DNA of 64,000 nt from Fulvivirga imtechensis AK7 (GTDB lineage: Bacteria > Bacteroidota > Bacteroidia > Cytophagales > Cyclobacteriaceae). This document shows positions 33,774 through 44,369 of the stretch, piece by piece. The DNA lies in the NCBI RefSeq assembly GCF_000331535.1, contig NZ_AMZN01000044.1, positions 1 to 64,000 of the forward strand, given 5' to 3'. The position numbers and the translations under genes are program-made. The notes below the pieces were generated by a model that was given only the letters and a program-made list of their open reading frames with translations, made no database searches and was not told the origin of the DNA. Each line of letters starts with the position of its first letter. Position 1 is the stretch's first letter.

Positions 33774-33826
33774 CCATATTCATTTCGATATGGAATAAGC
33801 TAACCTACATGGAATAAATTATAAGC

Positions 33827-36800
33827 GTGCCCCAAAACCACCATATCGACAAACATCGCATCGTTATCTCTGCCGGTAACAACGCGGCTATCAGCGGTAT
33901 CAACAAAGAGATACAGGATAGCAAAGAAGAGATATTCGATATCATATCAAGGGTTTTTGATAAATATTTTCCTGACGACCGGCTGATAGAGATAGACAAG
34001 ATCCGTCTTGACCTCGGATCCCTGCCAGCAACAGGTTTTAAACAGGAATACCAACGCAGGTTGGTGTTACTACTGGAAACTGAGCTTAAAAAAATTTCTG
34101 AAAAGCCTGAATTTCAGGGGTATGTAGGCCAACAGCCTGTGCGCGTACACGGCCGCCTGGAACTGCTGAAGCGATATTTTCTACGAGGCTATGAGCCTTC
34201 ACTTCAAAATGAGGCCGATTTTGATCCGAATGTAATTGTGGAGGAGTTGCTGATAACCGATACTGAGCGTTTTGCCAACAAACTGGCGCCTGTGTGGGCC
34301 TCTGGTAATGGAAGAAAACGCCTGCAGTACCAGTTGCATAAGGACGTATTCAGTAAAGTGAATGCGCTAATGACCGGACAGGGAGGTATTGACACTGGCC
34401 CGGGTCAGAGTCCGCGGTTTAAGCCCGGTAAGGCTCTGCTAAGGCAATATATTGTGGAAGGCACATGGACGAAAGACTTGAAGGCGCCCTCTGTTTTGTG
34501 GTTGAACCAATTTGTTGACAGACTTCATAGAACTGAAAGTAAGGATCTGTTTCAGGAGCTTTTTAAACTAATGTATCAAACATCTTCGAGAACCCGGATG
34601 GCTTACGCCCTGTCCCTGGAGTCACTAAGAAAAGGATTTTATGGCTTGCCGCAACTTCGGAAGAGCCTGAAGGAGCTTGAAATAATAGAAAAGGAACTGA
34701 AAAACTTGCAGGTGGATACTGATTTTTTGTCTTCGCCAACTTTCAAGACTTTCTGGCTGGAGTATCTTAATGAATATCGGAATACCGGTGGCAAAGCAGA
34801 CGCCTTTAATAGATTGCTAACACAGGTCCCGGTTGATCAGGGTAAGTATAGAGCGGTAGTTGTAAGGAAGCTGGGCCAGTTGACCGAGGCCGATCAACTG
34901 ACGAAAAAGTTAAAAAGGCCCGATGAAGACAGGAGGCATCCTGATGTGAAAACCGGCACTTTCAACAGTACCATGGACGTGCTCATCCGCTTTCTCGAAA
35001 AAGGGCTTCTTCCGCAGGGCCTGGATTTGAATGAAATGATGGTAGGTCTCCTGAACACACATTCGGTGTTATTGGCCAGGATCTTAAACACTAAATGGCA
35101 TTTATACCCGGTCAGGTTCCGACTGGCTCACCAACTTGATATTGACCACCTGGTGAAGCTTATACCATTGTTGTTTGGTGATTCAAATTACCTCACCTGG
35201 CTTGAAGAAATATTCGATTCCGATGCAGTGGTAATGGCAAAAGATATTCCTGAAAAGGCAAGAAAGGCCATTTATTTTGCCTTTTTTGAGGCTATTGCCG
35301 GTGCTCATGAGCAGGAACTGAACAAACTACAGTTTCAGGAATTACTGGCCTTGTCTATAGTGCAAGCGTTGCCTGAACTGGATGAGGAGGATATCATTTG
35401 GATAAGAGAAGACCAGAGCTATAGTTATCTCGGGAAGCACATTCTTAAGAGATTGAGAAGCGTAGAACCTGCTGAGGAACAACGGCAATACGATAAGGCG
35501 CTTTTGCATGAGCTTATTACAAAAGGCACTACCTCCCGGACTTATAAGAACCAGTTCAAGACTGCACATGAATGGCAGCATTTCTTCGATTCGGTAATCA
35601 CTTCAGGTGAAATTGGCCCTGGCGTACTTATGGGCAGGGAGGTCCACGAAACTTTCTGGTTGGAAATGGTGCCTTCGCTTGATAACAACCACCTCGAAAA
35701 ACTGACCCTACAGGTTGCCACCTTTCAAAGATCTTCAATTGCGGGTGTGCTTGCCGAACTGAAGTTGCTGGAAAAAGAACTAAGATCGGAGGCTGGTCCC
35801 GGAGCATTTTATCCCCTGGCAAAGGACATTTATGTGGTGTTGCTGCAAGCGCTGACCAGAAGCAGGTTTTCTATGAGCGCTACCCAATTGGTGAGTATGC
35901 TGTACCGGGAGGTATTTACCAAATTGAAGAAGGACCGCACAACAGCAGTTTACAAAGAGTTGGTCCGAAGTCTGGTCCTTCAATCGGAGCATCCGGATTT
36001 CGAAAGGCGGCACCCTCGCATCTCTAACTGGTTGGCCGGTGCAGTAAAAATGGAGGTTTTTGAACCAGCGCTTCCAAAAATTAAGAAGAAGGGGGCAGCA
36101 GGTATTGAAGTTGCGTACCAGGAGAAATACAACACTGCCGACCTGCTTCTGTTTTACATCGAAAAAGAGGTATTGCCTGATTGGGCAAGCCTGAAAAGTA
36201 CGAGTGAAATAAACGCGCTTGCTGATCAGGCTATCCTGCATTTTGACCCGCAGTTGATGAGCCGGATTGGCTCGGGTAAACTTGATATAGTTGCGATCCA
36301 GCGGTTGATCAGTTTATTGAAAACTGATTCCTGGCATCAGCTACTCGCTTATTTCGAACCTGCAAGGCACATCATGCTTTCACAAACCATCAGCGAATTG
36401 GTGAATTGGGCGCAGCGTCATTCATTCGTTTCGTCTTCTCAGGAAATGGAAATATTTCTGAGAACGCAGATGCTAGTCCTTAGCCTGGCACCCCCTTCAG
36501 GAATCCATGAGTATGATATTCGGCAGCTTTTAAGGATGGTGGCACTCAAATATGAGCAAGCTTACCCGGAGTTACTGGCCTTGCTATGGAGCGATTCTGC
36601 AATGTTGAAGAGTAAACTGCTGAAAGATGTCGTGAAGAAGGAGTATAGCTTCCATGTTCAGCAAAAAGGAGTGAGCTGGAGCGAATCAGGGGTTGAGGCC
36701 TCCGCAAGAGGAAAATATACCTCTGTGGATGCCATCTTACAGTACTTATTGCAAAGAAAAATTCCTAAGTGGAGCGCAGTGAACAATGAAAAGGATATTG

Positions 36801-39601
36801 GTGCACTTATCCGGGAAGGAATAAAAGCTGATCCTCAGGAGATAAAGAAAATCATTCATCGTGTCAGCCATCAGCCGGAGGCAATCACTGCATTTGCCAG
36901 GCTGTTAAAAATAGCAGACCTGGAGCGGGTACTTCACCTGGGGTATATGGAGGCTTTTGCGCGTGTTGAGCCCGTATTATATGACTTGATAGAGTTTCAA
37001 AAGCAAACAAACTTTTTTCGGACGTCACAATCGGATCTGAAGCATAGCCTGTTGACGTTGATGCTTCAGGTATTATCAAAGTGGGGTACATACCAGTCTG
37101 AAATAACATTATTTGCTGAATTTGTCGATGCGCTGGCAAAACAACACACAGCGGCTGGAAAGAGCAGTCTTTACCACGAGTTGGCGACCTGGTACGGCAT
37201 GCTGAAAAGTGAGAGCCTGAAAACCCTGATAAAGCAGTCGATGATTGGAGCCGGTGACGATGAGGAGTGGGGAATCGGGGGAATTTTAAAGGAATATCGC
37301 GGGCAGTTTCAAACTTTCGATCTCATTGTGTATCATCTAAAAACGCGTTCTTTCCCGGACTGGGCATCTATCAAAAATAAGCGGTCTCTGCAGAGCCTCT
37401 TAAACAAAGCAGTGACGGCTCAGGAAATGGCGGATATCCTTACCTCCGTGGTTGATGATGATATCGCAATAGCTGCCTTTATAGACCTGGTAAGTGAGAA
37501 AATGCTGGCTACAACCCTGGAGGTATTGGATAATCATCATTTTCGAGCATATCGCCAAATCATTGATGACCTGCTCACAATCAAGATAGAAGGTAAGTTG
37601 CCTGTGGAAAAGCAGGAGCTAAAACAACATCTGAGCCTCCTTTTGGTCACGGAGCTTTCTCGGCCTCATCCACACAAATCTTCAGAGGAATTTGCCCTTT
37701 TTCTTATTAACCAACTAGCAAGAAAGATATCGATAGAGTCTTTTGAACTTTACAATCTGCTGGAGAAGGATCTGAAAAATTTCAGGAGCAGGCCTTTACA
37801 AAAGGCTGTACAGGATATGAGGCTAAGGGAGGCATATGTCGGCCCTGATGAGCAGGAGGAATCATCTGTTATGGCTGATATTGATACCCTGTTGTACATC
37901 ATTTCACACGGAGCCATTCCGTGGTGGCATGTCAGGCGCACCAAAAAGAATGCTTCTGTGAAGGCCGAAACAGAACGGCTTTACAAGCTTTTGCTTCATG
38001 AACATATGACGGAACTCATGGAAGTGATCCGAAAGTCCGGTAAAGAGCTTTATTATCTGACAGCTATTTTCAAAAATACCTCAGTCAATGAATTCCATCG
38101 AATTATTAATACTGTTGCTCCCGGAATGTCAGGATTTGTGATGCTGTATACACGTTCGCTGGAATCCCTGTCACGGAAACATAGACGACTTTCCTATGCA
38201 GAGGGTACTAATATCTACTTGTACATTTATCAGTATACACGCGACAGGAGCTCAGGCTTCACCGCTTCTGTTTTTGTTACAGAAATATCCCGGCACATTG
38301 CTGGTGCAGTCAAATTAGATAGGCATGAGTTTTTAAGTGACCTAACTGGTGCTACTGAAAGCTTACTTCTGAAGGGTGAGCATAAGTTTAAACCGCTCCT
38401 GGATATTTTCCATGCCATCCGGCATAGCTCTCCACCAACTGAAAAAGACGAGGTTTTAGATGTATTACACAAAGAAGAGGGTGGTGAGGAAATGGCTGAA
38501 GATTTCGGGGGTACACTCCGGCACTATCTTGAATATGGATCTTTACCATTCAAAACTGAACTTAAAAATTATAAGGATCTGGTGAAGGCCTTTGATCAGG
38601 AGGCGGACTCTAATCCTGCCGAAATAAAATCGGTACTACTCTCTGTGCTGGCGAGGCCTATGGCTACCGAACGGATACTTCGTCACGGCAACCAATTGCT
38701 GCTGAAGATGGCAGCGCTGCTTTATGGCGTCAGGGAACAGGAGATTGAGGAATGGTTGTTCGGTATAGCTGATTTTATGCATTCCACCTACCCGCAAGTA
38801 CGTAGAGCAGCCTTTGGGGCTTTGGCCATGCAGGTATTACTGAAATCTATATCAACGCACAGGTCGGTTAAGTTTGACCCGGCAGCGCTAACGCGCTTGT
38901 ACTTTGATAGGGCTTCCAAGGGCCATGTACCAGGATTAAAGGAAAATTTGGCAGGTGTTTTTCAAGTCTATAAGCCTGCAGCCGGGGTATCAACAGTATT
39001 TTTAAGAATGCTCGAAAAAACCATTCAGGAGGAGGCTAAGTATACTAAAAAGCCAAAAAAGGAGACTCCGGTTGAAGAAAAACAGGAGCCGCTGGATGAG
39101 TCATTGCTGATCCACAATGCGGGAGCTGTTATATTAGCCAACTTTCTTCCCAGGTATTTCGACATGCTCGAGATGACAGAAAAGAGGGCATTTAAAGACA
39201 TGGAAACCGCTGCCCGGGCCGTACATCTGGTGCAATACCTTGTTACCGGGCAGACAGAAACGGCAGAGCATGAATTGGTACTGAACAAGGTGCTATGCGG
39301 ACTGGAGTTGGCCTACCCTGTCGAACGTTCGATTGAACTTACACCCAGGGAAAAGGAAGTATCCGAAAGTTTGTTAAAAGGCGTGCTACAGAACTGGGAT
39401 AAACTAAAAAGTGCGTCTATTGAGGCCCTGAGAGAAGGTTTTTTGGTGAGGGATGGACATTTGAGTGAAACACCTCACAATTGGGAACTCAAGGTGGAAA
39501 CCAGCGGCAGAGATATTTTATTGGATTTCTTACCTTGGTCATTTAATACGATCAAACTATCTTGGATGGAGAAAAGCCTTAACGTACATTGGAGAAAATA
39601 G
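33827..39601 (+). CDS. eCIS tape measure protein (CIS_TMP family) with ~195-residue repeats
   Basis: A 1924-residue protein starting with GTG. The N-terminus (HRIVISAGNNAAISGINKEI then FDKYFPDDRLIEIDKIRLDL) is the signature of the contractile injection system tape measure family (Afp14-like), which sets tube length. Beyond it, a unit opening with the pattern LL-x-YL-x-x-G-x-LP-x-W recurs at about residues 107, 383, 560, 770, 967, 1164, 1351 and 1559 (for example LLFYIEKEVLPDWASLKSTS and LQYLLQRKIPKWSAV), usually 180-210 residues apart. Such modular repeats are a plausible way to fix length. It precedes the AAA ATPase gene by 21 bp and is the largest gene of the locus. Confidence 0.85.
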   Translation: MPQNHHIDKHRIVISAGNNAAISGINKEIQDSKEEIFDIISRVFDKYFPDDRLIEIDKIRLDLGSLPATGFKQEYQRRLVLLLETELKKISEKPEFQGYVGQQPVRVHGRLELLKRYFLRGYEPSLQNEADFDPNVIVEELLITDTERFANKLAPVWASGNGRKRLQYQLHKDVFSKVNALMTGQGGIDTGPGQSPRFKPGKALLRQYIVEGTWTKDLKAPSVLWLNQFVDRLHRTESKDLFQELFKLMYQTSSRTRMAYALSLESLRKGFYGLPQLRKSLKELEIIEKELKNLQVDTDFLSSPTFKTFWLEYLNEYRNTGGKADAFNRLLTQVPVDQGKYRAVVVRKLGQLTEADQLTKKLKRPDEDRRHPDVKTGTFNSTMDVLIRFLEKGLLPQGLDLNEMMVGLLNTHSVLLARILNTKWHLYPVRFRLAHQLDIDHLVKLIPLLFGDSNYLTWLEEIFDSDAVVMAKDIPEKARKAIYFAFFEAIAGAHEQELNKLQFQELLALSIVQALPELDEEDIIWIREDQSYSYLGKHILKRLRSVEPAEEQRQYDKALLHELITKGTTSRTYKNQFKTAHEWQHFFDSVITSGEIGPGVLMGREVHETFWLEMVPSLDNNHLEKLTLQVATFQRSSIAGVLAELKLLEKELRSEAGPGAFYPLAKDIYVVLLQALTRSRFSMSATQLVSMLYREVFTKLKKDRTTAVYKELVRSLVLQSEHPDFERRHPRISNWLAGAVKMEVFEPALPKIKKKGAAGIEVAYQEKYNTADLLLFYIEKEVLPDWASLKSTSEINALADQAILHFDPQLMSRIGSGKLDIVAIQRLISLLKTDSWHQLLAYFEPARHIMLSQTISELVNWAQRHSFVSSSQEMEIFLRTQMLVLSLAPPSGIHEYDIRQLLRMVALKYEQAYPELLALLWSDSAMLKSKLLKDVVKKEYSFHVQQKGVSWSESGVEASARGKYTSVDAILQYLLQRKIPKWSAVNNEKDIGALIREGIKADPQEIKKIIHRVSHQPEAITAFARLLKIADLERVLHLGYMEAFARVEPVLYDLIEFQKQTNFFRTSQSDLKHSLLTLMLQVLSKWGTYQSEITLFAEFVDALAKQHTAAGKSSLYHELATWYGMLKSESLKTLIKQSMIGAGDDEEWGIGGILKEYRGQFQTFDLIVYHLKTRSFPDWASIKNKRSLQSLLNKAVTAQEMADILTSVVDDDIAIAAFIDLVSEKMLATTLEVLDNHHFRAYRQIIDDLLTIKIEGKLPVEKQELKQHLSLLLVTELSRPHPHKSSEEFALFLINQLARKISIESFELYNLLEKDLKNFRSRPLQKAVQDMRLREAYVGPDEQEESSVMADIDTLLYIISHGAIPWWHVRRTKKNASVKAETERLYKLLLHEHMTELMEVIRKSGKELYYLTAIFKNTSVNEFHRIINTVAPGMSGFVMLYTRSLESLSRKHRRLSYAEGTNIYLYIYQYTRDRSSGFTASVFVTEISRHIAGAVKLDRHEFLSDLTGATESLLLKGEHKFKPLLDIFHAIRHSSPPTEKDEVLDVLHKEEGGEEMAEDFGGTLRHYLEYGSLPFKTELKNYKDLVKAFDQEADSNPAEIKSVLLSVLARPMATERILRHGNQLLLKMAALLYGVREQEIEEWLFGIADFMHSTYPQVRRAAFGALAMQVLLKSISTHRSVKFDPAALTRLYFDRASKGHVPGLKENLAGVFQVYKPAAGVSTVFLRMLEKTIQEEAKYTKKPKKETPVEEKQEPLDESLLIHNAGAVILANFLPRYFDMLEMTEKRAFKDMETAARAVHLVQYLVTGQTETAEHELVLNKVLCGLELAYPVERSIELTPREKEVSESLLKGVLQNWDKLKSASIEALREGFLVRDGHLSETPHNWELKVETSGRDILLDFLPWSFNTIKLSWMEKSLNVHWRK

Positions 39602-39622
39602 TGTCAACCTTGATCTTGCATA

Positions 39623-40978
39623 ATGATGGAACTGTTAAAAAGTGAAACGAGAACCAGTATCCCTGTGATAAAGAAGGAGCTGGAATGGCTGAAAGCGGTC
39701 ATTGAGTTTCGGTTCAATAATTATTTCAGCTCGGCCGAGGATGAAGACATAGAGAAGGTAACACCCCCCGACCTTAGTGATGATGACTCGATATATGCAA
39801 GGGTAATACTGGAAAATGATTTTAATACCACCGAGCGGATCATTCTGCTGATGGCGCTGGCAGTGCATGTATCACCGGCTATTTATGATATATTTTTCAC
39901 CAAAAATTCCAATTTCGACCGCGGGTTTACAGTTTTTGGTGGGGTAACGGGCGAAGCTCACAGTGGATTCATTCCCACCGGGGAAACGGTGTCTTTTATA
40001 GTATGTGGTCGTGATCTGGAGAAGCGTTTTCAGCTACTGGATCTGTTTTCCGATGAGCATCCGTTTCATACGCAAAATATCCTGAGCCTAACAGGGATTA
40101 AAGACAGTGAACCGGTATTTAGTGGAGTACTATCTATCAGTAAAGAATATTTAAGCCTTTTAGCGCAGGGCAAAGCCTATCGCCCGCAGTATACTTCTTC
40201 ATTTCCTGCACGTCTGCTAACTACCAAACTCAGTTGGGAAGATGCTGTTTTTGACGAATACACACTCAGTGATCTCGAAGAGGCTAAAGTATGGATCAGG
40301 CATGGAGAAGAGATCATGCAACATAAGCTGCTAAGCAAGCATTTGAAAAGAGGATACAGAATATTATTTCACGGCCCTCCCGGTACAGGTAAAACAATGA
40401 CAGCATCCTTGTTGGCACAGGAGGCGCACATGGACGTATACCAGATCGATCTTTCTTCGGTGGTGTCCAAGTACATCGGCGAAACAGAAAAAAATCTGGC
40501 GGGGGTTTTCGACCTGGCCGAAAACAAAAACTGGATACTCTTTTTTGATGAAGCGGACGCCCTTTTTGGCAAACGTACGCAGGTGCAAAGTAGTAATGAC
40601 CAGTTTGTAAATCAGCAGGTAGCTTATCTTTTGCAAAGAATTGAGGATTTTGATGGAATTGTTATACTGGCCACTAATTTTAAGGATAACATCGACAGCG
40701 CATTTTTAAGAAGATTTCAGTCAGTGGTCTATTTTCCAAAACCCAGAATGGAGCAGCGGCTGGAGTTGTGGGAAAAGTATTTTTCCGGGACGTTTGACTT
40801 GGTAGATGTGGACCTTGAAAAGATAGCGATGGACCATGAAATTACAGGAGGAAGTATCATTAACGTGCTCCGATATTGCACCATTGCAGCCAAAAGAAGG
40901 AATAGTAACAAACTCTATACCGATGATATTCTGAAAGGAATTAATAAGGAATATCATAAAGATGGGGTAACTATTTAG
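39623..40978 (+). CDS. AAA+ ATPase of the eCIS (Afp15-like)
   Basis: A 451-residue ATPase. The N-terminal about 200 residues are specific to the CIS family; then Walker A GPPGTGKT (251-258), Walker B ILFFDEADALF (305-315), sensor 1 ILATNFKDN and the arginine-finger-like LRRFQ. The C-terminal helical lid contains GGSIINVLRYCTIAAKRRN. In Afp/PVC-type systems the Afp15 AAA+ protein acts in assembly or cargo loading and is not in the finished particle. It follows the tape measure gene by 21 bp, the usual order in eCIS loci. Confidence 0.9.
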   Translation: MMELLKSETRTSIPVIKKELEWLKAVIEFRFNNYFSSAEDEDIEKVTPPDLSDDDSIYARVILENDFNTTERIILLMALAVHVSPAIYDIFFTKNSNFDRGFTVFGGVTGEAHSGFIPTGETVSFIVCGRDLEKRFQLLDLFSDEHPFHTQNILSLTGIKDSEPVFSGVLSISKEYLSLLAQGKAYRPQYTSSFPARLLTTKLSWEDAVFDEYTLSDLEEAKVWIRHGEEIMQHKLLSKHLKRGYRILFHGPPGTGKTMTASLLAQEAHMDVYQIDLSSVVSKYIGETEKNLAGVFDLAENKNWILFFDEADALFGKRTQVQSSNDQFVNQQVAYLLQRIEDFDGIVILATNFKDNIDSAFLRRFQSVVYFPKPRMEQRLELWEKYFSGTFDLVDVDLEKIAMDHEITGGSIINVLRYCTIAAKRRNSNKLYTDDILKGINKEYHKDGVTI

Positions 40979-40985
40979 TTTAAAC

Positions 40986-42230
40986 ATGACCTCATTTCAT
41001 CAAATTTTATCCACTACCCGGCACGACCTCAAGCTCGTGCTCGATGGATTTATTGATGAAAAGATCCTGCTGGAAGCCATTGCGCTGTTGGAGCGTGGGG
41101 TGGCTACTACTTTGATCATCCGCTCAGATAATGAGGAGCGGCTTCATGATGATGTATTTTTGTTCAATAAATGCCTTATTTTCATTAAAAAAGGTGGTGA
41201 GCTGTATTTGCATGACCATCCTGCACAAAATATTGCTATCAGTGATTATAAGCATGCGTTGAGATGGAGTGATGCCACAGAAGACCATATTACAGATGAA
41301 AATCAGGCAGCCGGAGTCCATCAAAGGCTTCGAACCTTTCAGGACCTTCTGAAAAAATCCGGACCATTTCTCGAAGACGAAGATGACATCAATATCCACT
41401 TCACCATTACTGACGATATCATCCTGAAGGGAGATGAAGTCACACTGTCATGGCAGGTAAAGCATGCTTCGACAGTGATCATCGAAGGGCTTGGCGAAGT
41501 GGGGGCCACAGGAAGTAAGAAGCTACGACCCGGAGCTGATACCATCTTTAAAATAGGCGCTTACAACACTGCGCAGTCACGATTAAAAACCGTATGCGTC
41601 AAGGTTTATGATGACATCCATATCAATTATGACCTGAGCTTTGCGAACCTCAGGACCAAACAATTTTCAAGCCTGGTGAAAGAGGAGAATTACCCCCATG
41701 TATTCGGAGTGGCCGGGGGTAATATCGTAAAGCTGAACTGGCAGGTGAAAGACTCCAATGTAGTTAATGTGCTTCCTTTTGGGATCACCGGTGGATCAGG
41801 TGAACATGAATTTGTGCCTGTGGGCAATATGGAGATCATCATTGAGGCTCAAATACTGCATCGCATATTTCGAAGGAGAATTCAATTGCTTGTCTTTCCC
41901 ATTCCTCTGTTCACTGAGAAGCTTGCAACTGTAAAACCTCAGCATGAGCTTCAATTAAAAGCAACCGATATACATGATATTATTGCTCAGGTGAAAAACA
42001 GGCAACAGGCTTACAGCCAGTCACTTCGCGTGCTGAAGGAGCAGGAAATAAAAAAGTACCAGGCATTGGTCAGCCAGATTTGGAAAATAACTTTTGATAA
42101 ATCTGATAATAAAATTAATTTGGATGAGGTTAACCGGAGTGTTTTTGAGAGGCTGAAACGCTATTATTCAAATAAACCAGGCATTACAGAGGTGATCGAC
42201 TCGATAAAATCTTATTATGGAAAATCATAA
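40986..42230 (+). CDS. unknown eCIS-locus protein
   Basis: A 414-residue protein without a signal peptide or transmembrane segment and with no domain I recognise. It begins helical (LVLDGFIDEKILLEAIALLE), has beta-rich centre segments resembling immunoglobulin-like modules (INIHFTITDDIILKGDEVTL with SWQVKHASTVIIEG, and KLNWQVKDSNVVNVLP) and ends in a coiled coil (YSQSLRVLKEQEIKKYQALV). The two Ig-like parts look like internal duplicates, with the same K-L/S-W-Q-V-K motif. It overlaps the DUF4407 gene by 14 bp, so its product is likely made with it. Perhaps a structural or envelope adaptor. Confidence 0.6.
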   Translation: MTSFHQILSTTRHDLKLVLDGFIDEKILLEAIALLERGVATTLIIRSDNEERLHDDVFLFNKCLIFIKKGGELYLHDHPAQNIAISDYKHALRWSDATEDHITDENQAAGVHQRLRTFQDLLKKSGPFLEDEDDINIHFTITDDIILKGDEVTLSWQVKHASTVIIEGLGEVGATGSKKLRPGADTIFKIGAYNTAQSRLKTVCVKVYDDIHINYDLSFANLRTKQFSSLVKEENYPHVFGVAGGNIVKLNWQVKDSNVVNVLPFGITGGSGEHEFVPVGNMEIIIEAQILHRIFRRRIQLLVFPIPLFTEKLATVKPQHELQLKATDIHDIIAQVKNRQQAYSQSLRVLKEQEIKKYQALVSQIWKITFDKSDNKINLDEVNRSVFERLKRYYSNKPGITEVIDSIKSYYGKS

Positions 42231-43401
42231 GGCAGAAAGTGAAAATATTGCCCATATCAAGCCTTTAATGCGCTTTTTTCTGTTTTGCTCTGCAGCTAAT
42301 CAAAACATTTTAAAAAGGTGCCCCTCTTCAGAAAGGCATAAATATGCAGGAGTGGGAGCTACGGTATTCTTTACCGGCCTGCTGGCTGCTCTTTCAGGGG
42401 GTTATGCGATCTTCACGGTTTTCAACAGTACTTTTATTGCCGTTGCGTTGGGTATTTTTTGGGGTTTGCTCATTTTCAATCTCGACCGGTTCATTGTCTC
42501 TACCATTAAGAAAAATGACCGTAAGTTAGATCAATGGAAACAGGTGATCCCAAGGCTTCTGTTGGCGGTATTCCTGGCTGTGATCATTTCGAAGCCATTG
42601 GAGCTGAAGATCTTTGAACAGGAGATCACGGAAAGACTGCACTATACCGGAGTCCAAAAAATTGAAAATATAGATGCACTTTATGAGCAGAAAGTCGATA
42701 AGCACCGGCAGGCAATACAACAACTGAAAGAAGCCACGGAGCAAAAATTTGATGTCCGGGAAAAATATTATGAGGAGTATAAATGCGAATGTGAAGGTAC
42801 CTGCGGTACCGGGGAGAAAGGTGTGGGATCAGAATGCTTGAGAAAGGAAAAGAAATACCTGAAGGCAGATGAAGAGTATAAGCTTGCCAAAACTGAAAAT
42901 GATAAGGAGATCAGTATCCTGAGGACAACTGTTGAGGAGCTGAACCTGGAGCGTGAAGAATACAAAGAAGAATTGCAGGCATCATTTGCTTCCGGGCTTT
43001 TGGCAAGGCTACAGGCTCTTGGCGAGCTTCCCCCAGGTCCGTCTTGGGCCATTGTGCTGCTGCTGATATGTATTGAAATTGCACCTATCCTCACGAAGTT
43101 ATTGTCTCCGTACGGTCCGTATGATCACCTGCTAAAAATAGTGGAATACGAATATGAGATCGATGAGATATCTACCATTAACCTGAGAAATCAAAAGCTG
43201 AACAACCAGTTGACATTGATGGCCGGTATCGAGCAGGAGAAAGTGGAACAGCAGATTGTCCATAACAAACAAACGCTGAAATTGATAGAAGAGGCTCAGG
43301 AAGAACTGATCAGAGAGCAGTTAGCCATTTGGGTGGAGAAAGAAAAAAGAAAATTGCGCGAAGAGGCGCAGCAGGAAAAAATCTATGCCGGAAGCAAATG
43401 A
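42217..43401 (+). CDS. DUF4407 family membrane protein in the eCIS locus
   Basis: A 394-residue membrane protein. It has transmembrane helices in the N-terminal part (GVGATVFFTGLLAALSGGYA, IAVALGIFWGLLIFNLDRF, IPRLLLAVFLAVIISKPLEL), a long helical loop with a Cys-rich stretch (KCECEGTCGTGEKGVGSEC) and a last helix (SWAIVLLLICIEIAPILTKL). A C-terminal coiled coil follows. This layout matches DUF4407. It overlaps the previous and next genes, so tight coupling is likely. Eukaryote-phage-like eCIS such as Afp/PVC lack it; it fits a membrane-associated component of Bacteroidota systems. Confidence 0.8.
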   Translation: MENHKAESENIAHIKPLMRFFLFCSAANQNILKRCPSSERHKYAGVGATVFFTGLLAALSGGYAIFTVFNSTFIAVALGIFWGLLIFNLDRFIVSTIKKNDRKLDQWKQVIPRLLLAVFLAVIISKPLELKIFEQEITERLHYTGVQKIENIDALYEQKVDKHRQAIQQLKEATEQKFDVREKYYEEYKCECEGTCGTGEKGVGSECLRKEKKYLKADEEYKLAKTENDKEISILRTTVEELNLEREEYKEELQASFASGLLARLQALGELPPGPSWAIVLLLICIEIAPILTKLLSPYGPYDHLLKIVEYEYEIDEISTINLRNQKLNNQLTLMAGIEQEKVEQQIVHNKQTLKLIEEAQEELIREQLAIWVEKEKRKLREEAQQEKIYAGSK

Positions 43402-44369
43402 TACGAGCTGTCCTTTTATTCACCCTGTGTACTTTAATAGGCGTCTGCCGCGCTCAGAATGACACCAAACTTTATGTGGTAAAAGATACGGTGATCAGTG
43501 GAGTGGATACCCTGAAACTGATCCATACCAAAGTAAAGGTGTGGATTAAGGCAAAGAAAAGATTCAGCTTCGAAGTAGGGCCCGGTGATACTATTCTTTA
43601 TTCTCTGCAAAAGCAGAACAATACCAGGATGAAGTACAAGGTAATAAAGCCCAATGAGGAGGAAAAGGAATATGTGCTGTCTGAGGATATAAAAAATATG
43701 CCTCTTGAAACCGGTGCCGGAGCAGGAAACTATACTCTGGAGTTTAAGAACCAGAGTTTTAAGACAAATTATGTAGTGATAGACCTGAAAAACGTTAAGA
43801 GTTGGAAAAGAATTGAAAAACTCAAAAAGGAACCTCCTAAACAGGATTCGGTATCGGTAGTGATTTATGATACCATCCCCAGAGTGGTTTTGGAAGACAC
43901 CTACTATATTGGTGCGAAAAAAAATATCAAGGCCGGTTTTGAAAAAGTGATCGCCTTTGAATTTGTTGCGGACTCTGTTCCCTGCTATTGGTCTTACCTG
44001 GTTGGCTTTGGGAAAAAGTACCAGGAAGACGTGAATGGCCTGGTGAATCTCGAAACGCAACAACCCGTTGGAGATCCTTTGGTAGCCTATTTTAATGGGA
44101 GGTTTCAGAGTTTTCTGCCTTCACAAAGCAACAGGGCAAAACTTAGCCTGAAAGGCCCTGGTGTTGACAGGCATTTTGCAACTACGGATTTTGATACAAC
44201 TTATGGGAGGAAAGGCGCATATCAGTTGTCTTTAACAAATAAAGATGAGGTAGTAGGTGAGTACGTCTATTTCAAAGTAGTAGCTTTTGATTTTGTGAAA
44301 AAAGAGGAAATAAAAGTGCCGGTTTCAGAGTATAAAAAAATGAAGATAGCCAAATGTTCAAGCAAATAA
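43398..44369 (+). CDS. secreted protein of unknown function in the eCIS envelope block
   Basis: The ATG at 43398 overlaps the preceding stop in ATGA and gives a signal peptide (MIRAVLLFTLCTLIGVCRAQ), so it is preferred over the longer frame from 43329. The 323-residue product has a mature part of about 300 residues, mostly beta, with aromatic repeats (YVVIDLKNVKSWKRIEKLKK, GKKYQEDVNGLVNLETQQPV, SLKGPGVDRHFATTDFD). I recognise no domain. It overlaps the GH18-like gene by 16 bp. Its periplasmic or surface location sets it apart from structural eCIS proteins. Confidence 0.6.
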   Translation: MIRAVLLFTLCTLIGVCRAQNDTKLYVVKDTVISGVDTLKLIHTKVKVWIKAKKRFSFEVGPGDTILYSLQKQNNTRMKYKVIKPNEEEKEYVLSEDIKNMPLETGAGAGNYTLEFKNQSFKTNYVVIDLKNVKSWKRIEKLKKEPPKQDSVSVVIYDTIPRVVLEDTYYIGAKKNIKAGFEKVIAFEFVADSVPCYWSYLVGFGKKYQEDVNGLVNLETQQPVGDPLVAYFNGRFQSFLPSQSNRAKLSLKGPGVDRHFATTDFDTTYGRKGAYQLSLTNKDEVVGEYVYFKVVAFDFVKKEEIKVPVSEYKKMKIAKCSSK

